A stretch of DNA of 21,501 nt, taken from the NCBI GenBank assembly GCA_014377915.1, contig JACMOT010000107.1, forward strand, positions 1-21,501, in the 5' to 3' direction. Shown here in pieces: positions 17,942-21,501 of this stretch. Made by a program: the position numbers and the translations under genes. The DNA comes from Tardiphaga sp. GTDB taxonomy: Bacteria; Pseudomonadota; Alphaproteobacteria; Rhizobiales; Xanthobacteraceae. The stretch's first letter is position 1, and each line of letters starts with the position of its first letter. Under the pieces are notes generated by a model. It was given only the letters and a program-made list of their open reading frames with translations, ran no database searches and was not told the origin of the DNA.

Positions 17942-20056
17942 TCAGTCCTGGATCTTCGAAAAATCCGCCACCGCGCCCGTCGCGGCGCGGGTCTCGTTCT
18001 GCACCGTCAGGCGATTTTCGCGAACCAGAGCATTGTCGTCATTGACCTTTCCCTTGTCGAAGAACGCATCGACCGCCGGCCGCAGCTTGGCCATCGCGGT
18101 CATCGCGCCGGCAAAGTCTTCATTGCCGACAGCGGCGCCGGCTTCCGGCCCAACTTCGGCAATGGCGGTGGCCAGTGCCTTTTCCTCGTCGAGCGCATAG
18201 AGCGAAGCATCCGGCGCGCCGTCATAGGCGCGCTTGTCCTTCTTCTCCTCGATGCCAAGAATGTTCGACGCGCGCTTGACGCCCGCGCGGAGCGTCTTGC
18301 CGTCGTCGGTGTCGAGGAATTTTGCGAGCGCCTCGACGCGGCGAACGATCATCAGCAGATCGTCCTGACCGCCGAGCGAAAACACCGCATCGACAAGATC
18401 GTGACGCGCGCCCTGCTCGCGGAGCTGGCCTTTCAGGCGGTCGGCGAAGAAGGCAAGTAGATCAGTTGGGACCTTCTGCGAGTCTATCAAGGCAAAACGC
18501 GTGCCCGCCTCAAGCAAACCAGCGACTCCGAATTCAGCAGCTTTGACAACTGATACTCGCAGCTCATTTTCGATGATCAACCGGATCACGCCCAGCGCCG
18601 CACGCCTGAGCGCGAACGGATCCTTGCTGCCCGTCGGTTTCTCATCCACCGCCCAGAAACCGACCAGCGTATCGAGCTTGTCGGCCAAGGCCACCGCGAT
18701 GCTCACGGGATCGGTCGGCACACGATCGGCCGGGCCCTGCGGCTTGTAGTGCTCTTCGCTCGCAGCGGCCACCGAGACGTCTTCGCCCTGCGCCAGCGCA
18801 TAGTACTTGCCCATCAGGCCCTGCAGTTCGGGGAATTCGCCGACCGTCTCGGTCACCAGATCGGCCTTCGCCAGAAGCGCCGCGCGTTTTGTCTTCTCGA
18901 CATCGGCGCCGACCAGCGGCGCGATCTCGGCGGCAAGGCGCACGATGCGCGCGATGCGCTCCGCCTGGGTGCCGAGCTTTTCGTGAAACACGATATTGTC
19001 GAATTTCGGCAGCCGGTCTTCCAGCCGCGTCTTCAAATCGCTCTCATAAAAGAATTTGGCGTCCGACAACCGTGCGCGGATCACCCGCTCATTGCCGGCG
19101 ACGATCGCGAGGCCGCCGTCGCTCGCCTCGATATTGGCGGTCAGCACGAACTTGTTGGTGAGCTTTCCGGTCGCGGGGTCGCTGACCACAAAGCATTTCT
19201 GGTTGTTGCGGATGGTGGCGCGGATCACCTCGCCGGGGATGGTGAGAAAGGCCTCGTCGAACGATCCCATCAGCACCACCGGCCACTCGACCAGTCCGGA
19301 CACCTCGTCGAGCAACACGGCATCCTCCACCAGCGCCAGATTCTGCGCCTCACAAAGGGTCCTGGCCTCGGCGAGGATGATGTCGCGGCGCCGCGCGGGA
19401 TCGAGCACGACCTTGGCCGCGTATAATTTGGCAACGTAGTCGTCGAAGCGGCGCACCGCGATTTCCGCCGGTGCCATGAAGCGATGGCCGCGCGTGGTCT
19501 GGCCCGAGCTGATGCCGTTGAGTTCAAACGGCACCACTTCCGGTTCTTCGGTATCGATGCCGAAGGTGGCGACGATGGAATGCAGCGGCCGCACCCATTG
19601 CAGCGCGCTGGATTTCGCCGAGGCCGTGCCCCAGCGCATCGATTTCGGCCACGGAAAGGTGCGGATGATCAGCGGGAGGGTCTCCGCCCGCACATCCACC
19701 GTCGGCTTGCCCGGTTTTTCGGTCAGCGCGATATAGAAATCGCCCTTCGGATCGCGCTGGATCTTTGCTTCGTCCAGCGAGGCGAGGCCGGTGGCTTTCA
19801 GAAAGCCGGCGATCGCGGCCTCGGCGCCGCCGACCCGCGGCCCCTTGCGCTCCTGCTTGAGGTCCGACTGCCGGGCCGGAATGCCGTGCACCGTCAGCGT
19901 CAACCGCCGCGGCGTCGCAAACGCCTTGGCGCCTTCATAGACGAGGCCCTCGGCGACCAGCCGATCGGTGACCATGCGGCGCAGATCCTCCGCTGCCTTG
20001 GCCTGCATGCGCGCGGGGATTTCTTCGGAGAACAATTCGAGCAGGAGATCGGGCAT
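17942..20056 (-). CDS. glyS: Glycyl-tRNA synthetase beta subunit
   Basis: 704 residues, normal for the bacterial alpha2beta2-type enzyme. The start [18 protein letters not shown] is characteristic and has GAGGAAA before it; the longer frame upstream is only translated repeat. Family segments include [34 protein letters not shown] and [23 protein letters not shown]. The beta subunit binds the tRNA and its anticodon region while the alpha subunit holds the catalytic site. The ATG follows the stop of the DUF559 gene by one base, so translation is likely coupled to it. About 100 bases at 18461-18560 are less GC-rich (53 percent by hand count) and code for a divergent stretch ([16 protein letters not shown]), which is unusual for the gene but still in frame. 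Confidence 0.96.
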   Translation of the reverse strand: MPDLLLELFSEEIPARMQAKAAEDLRRMVTDRLVAEGLVYEGAKAFATPRRLTLTVHGIPARQSDLKQERKGPRVGGAEAAIAGFLKATGLASLDEAKIQRDPKGDFYIALTEKPGKPTVDVRAETLPLIIRTFPWPKSMRWGTASAKSSALQWVRPLHSIVATFGIDTEEPEVVPFELNGISSGQTTRGHRFMAPAEIAVRRFDDYVAKLYAAKVVLDPARRRDIILAEARTLCEAQNLALVEDAVLLDEVSGLVEWPVVLMGSFDEAFLTIPGEVIRATIRNNQKCFVVSDPATGKLTNKFVLTANIEASDGGLAIVAGNERVIRARLSDAKFFYESDLKTRLEDRLPKFDNIVFHEKLGTQAERIARIVRLAAEIAPLVGADVEKTKRAALLAKADLVTETVGEFPELQGLMGKYYALAQGEDVSVAAASEEHYKPQGPADRVPTDPVSIAVALADKLDTLVGFWAVDEKPTGSKDPFALRRAALGVIRLIIENELRVSVVKAAEFGVAGLLEAGTRFALIDSQKVPTDLLAFFADRLKGQLREQGARHDLVDAVFSLGGQDDLLMIVRRVEALAKFLDTDDGKTLRAGVKRASNILGIEEKKDKRAYDGAPDASLYALDEEKALATAIAEVGPEAGAAVGNEDFAGAMTAMAKLRPAVDAFFDKGKVNDDNALVRENRLTVQNETRAATGAVADFSKIQD

Positions 20057-20057
20057 T

Positions 20058-20516
20058 TTAAGTTTCCTCTCGGCCTCGTCGCGCCGAGGAAAGATTTGAA
20101 TCGCTGTTGCTCCCCTCCCCCCGCCTTCGGCGGGGAGGGGTCGGGGGTGGGGGACTGCTATCAACACCGATACTGCCGCAAATCGATTCCAGCACGCCTT
20201 CGATGTTGCTCAGCACGTCGTTATTCCAGAAGCGAAGAACGCGATATCCACGCGACCCGAGATAGGCCGTACGACGCTCGTCGCTCAGGCTACCGGCGCG
20301 CTGGCCACCATCGACCTCAATCACAATTTTCGTTTGATGGCAGGCGAAGTCGGCGAAATACCAACCTATCGTGGCCTGCCGACGAAAGTGCGACTTGCCT
20401 GGAAAGATGTCCCTGAGATGGATCCAGAGCTTCTTTTCGGCCTCGGTCGGGTCGCGGCGAAGCGCGCGCGCGCGGCGCACACGCTTGCCGACCGGCCGTG
20501 GCGTACGATCTGGCAT
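20058..20516 (-). CDS. DUF559 (PD-(D/E)XK-like) endonuclease-domain protein inserted in the glyQS operon
   Basis: 152 residues from ATG 20516. The domain spans about residues 12-115: [17 protein letters not shown], then [37 protein letters not shown] and [20 protein letters not shown]. The ADF...EVD pattern is that of DUF559, a Vsr/restriction-like nuclease fold. DGGQR replaces the more usual DGGQH, so one active-site-region residue differs. The basic N-terminus suits DNA binding. Residues after about 120 ([15 protein letters not shown]) are a translated palindromic repeat and are probably unstructured. The G-rich end of the other repeat stands in the ribosome-binding position. The gene lies between glyQ and glyS on the same strand, ending one base before glyS. 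Biological role unknown; mobility is inference. Confidence 0.85.
   Translation of the reverse strand: MPDRTPRPVGKRVRRARALRRDPTEAEKKLWIHLRDIFPGKSHFRRQATIGWYFADFACHQTKIVIEVDGGQRAGSLSDERRTAYLGSRGYRVLRFWNNDVLSNIEGVLESICGSIGVDSSPPPPTPPRRRRGEGSNSDSNLSSARRGREET
20109..20155. repeat. GC-rich palindromic repeat, family C, copy inside the 3' end of the DUF559 gene
   Basis: 47 bp with the hairpin core CTCCCC-CGCCTTCGGCG-GGGAG and a conserved G-rich tail (GGGGGTGGGGGAC). It is matched, in inverted orientation, by 20518-20565. It is read through by the DUF559 frame. Confidence 0.9.
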
Positions 20517-20517
20517 C

Positions 20518-20565
20518 GTCCCCCCACCCCCGGCTCCTCCCCGCCGAAGACGGGGGGAGGGGAGC
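20518..20565. repeat. GC-rich palindromic repeat, family C, copy just before the DUF559 start
   Basis: 48 bp; its reverse complement matches 20109-20155 except for three substitutions and one extra G. Its G-run ends one base before the DUF559 ATG and probably supplies the ribosome-binding site. Confidence 0.9.
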
Positions 20566-20608
20566 TGGAACGTCGGCGTTTCACGTGTAGTTCGCAACAG
20601 CAACTGTA

Positions 20609-21501
20609 TCACGAAGCGCCGCCCGCCTCGGTGTGGATCCACGCTTCGCCGCAGGCTTTGGCGAGGTCGCGGACGCGGCCGATATAGCTCTGGCGTTCGG
20701 TGACCGAGATCACGCCACGGGCGTCGAGCAGGTTGAAGACATGGCTGGCCTTGATGCACTGGTCATAGGCCGGCAGCGCCATCAAATGCGCTTCCTTCTT
20801 GCCATCGCGCCAGCCGGCATCGAGATATTTCTTGCAGGCCTGTTCCGCCATCACGAATTGCCTGAACAGCATGTCGGCGTCGGAATGTTCGAAATTATGC
20901 CGGGAATATTCCTGCTCGGCCTGCAGGAAGACGTCGCCATAGGTCACCTTGTCGGCGCCGTCGCGGCCGTTGAAGTTGAGGTCGTAGACATTGTCGACGC
21001 CCTGCACATACATCGCCAGCCGCTCGAGGCCGTAAGTGAGTTCGCCGGCCACCGGCGCGCATTCGACGCCCGCGACCTGCTGGAAATAGGTGAACTGGCT
21101 GACTTCCATACCGTCGCACCAGCACTCCCAGCCGAGCCCCCAGGCGCCCAGAGTCGGGCTCTCCCAGTCGTCCTCGACGAAGCGAACGTCGTGCAGCGCG
21201 GTGTCGATGCCGATCGCCCGCAGCGAACGCAGATAGAGATCCTGCAGGTCCGGCGGCGACGGCTTGATGATCACCTGAAACTGGTAATAATGCTGCAGCC
21301 GGTTGGGGTTCTCGCCATAGCGGCCGTCTTTCGGCCGCCGAGAGGGCTGCACATAGGCGGCCTACCAAGGTTTCGGCCCCACCGCGCGCAAGGTGGTGGC
21401 CGGATGAAAGGTTCCCGCCCCCATCTCCATGTCATAGGGCTGTAAGATCACGCAGCCTTGATCCGCCCAGAAGCGTTGCAGCGCCAGGATGAAGCCCTGG
21501 A
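20609..21501 (-). CDS. glyQ: Glycyl-tRNA synthetase alpha subunit, 5' end outside the window, interrupted by an in-frame TAG
   Basis: The frame enters from the right edge reading [45 protein letters not shown], then a TAG (21364-21362), then [20 protein letters not shown] and on to a normal end ([19 protein letters not shown]). GlyQ proteins have N, K or a similar residue at the TAG position, so the conserved core is otherwise intact on both sides. GlyQ forms the catalytic subunit with GlyS. The motif-2 region just after the stop binds ATP, so a product ending at the TAG would be inactive. A GTG at 21352 could restart but lacks a good Shine-Dalgarno site and would lose essential residues. A single base change from AAG would explain it: base-calling error, recent mutation, or a second intact copy. 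Confidence 0.9.
21362..21364 (-). other. glyQ: In-frame amber codon inside glyQ
   Basis: The minus strand reads CCTTGGTAGGCCGCC; the TAG separates the conserved GPKPW from [10 protein letters not shown]. The frame is the same on both sides, so this is a substitution, not a frameshift. Confidence 0.92.

Larger units (their letters stand above)
20109..20565 (-). mobile_element. Candidate repeat-bounded DUF559 unit
   Basis: About 457 bp lying between glyQ and glyS: inverted repeat, nuclease-like gene, inverted repeat. No target-site duplication, transposase or integrase was recognised, so the element status is a hypothesis. Confidence 0.3.

Noticed and set aside
20057..20167. Longer N-terminus for glyS
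   Set aside because: The added residues are translated palindromic repeat ([14 protein letters not shown]); the ATG at 20056 has a good ribosome-binding site and the canonical [17 protein letters not shown] start.
20109..20565. CRISPR-like interpretation of the paired repeats
   Set aside because: Only two copies, inverted, with a gene between them; no regular spacers and no cas genes.
20517..20759. Longer N-terminus for the DUF559 protein
   Set aside because: It would read through the other repeat and the antisense-like frame of glyQ; the domain needs only the part after 20516.
21362..21364. Reassigned TAG codon (for example a special amino acid) in glyQ
   Set aside because: At least five other genes in the window end normally in TAG, GlyQ is not a known pyrrolysine protein, and no stimulatory structure is apparent.

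Overview
The window looks like a chromosomal segment of a high-GC alphaproteobacterium of the Bradyrhizobium/Rhodopseudomonas/Afipia group. This rests on the protein families seen (YgfZ, PpdK with a basic N-terminal tail, DUF1236, DUF3096, SleB-type hydrolase, orphan Bug receptor) and on the long GC-rich palindromic repeats between genes. That assignment is inference from recognition, not a search.

Layout. At 1-72 lies the 5' end of a leftward dihydroorotase-like gene. Divergent from it is a tight rightward operon, ygfZ-tag-HD phosphohydrolase (211-2350), with overlapping start and stop codons. Two orphan periplasmic substrate-binding proteins follow: a Bug/TctC type (2434-3429) and an SsuA/NMT1 type (3718-4671). 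Convergent to these is a four-gene leftward efflux operon (4820-8446), marR - FUSC/aaeB-like - DUF1656/aaeX-like - HlyD/aaeA-like, with every junction overlapping. A perfect 8+7+8 inverted repeat just upstream of marR is a good operator candidate. Further leftward genes are a small secreted protein of unknown function with its own terminator (8587-9261), an AcuI-type reductase and an MFS transporter (9371-11643), a secreted SleB-type cell-wall hydrolase (11946-13349) and pyruvate phosphate dikinase (13845-16850). The dikinase carries about 100 extra N-terminal residues that are lysine-rich and lack any acidic residue. Two small stress-type genes, DUF3096 and DUF1236, diverge from 17104 and 17336. 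The right end holds glyS, a DUF559 nuclease-like gene and glyQ, all leftward.

Points of interest. (1) The DUF559 gene sits between the two subunit genes of glycyl-tRNA synthetase and is bounded by two near-identical palindromic repeats in inverted orientation. One forms its ribosome-binding region and the other encodes part of its C-terminus. This looks like a repeat-plus-nuclease mobile unit. (2) glyQ carries an in-frame TAG at 21362-21364 inside a conserved core; TAG is an ordinary stop for at least five other genes here, so recoding is unlikely. (3) Three further families of long imperfect palindromes occur, mostly 5-15 bp beyond stop codons. (4) The histone-H1-like tail on PpdK. (5) The MarR operator.

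No tRNA, rRNA, CRISPR array, integrase or IS transposase was seen.
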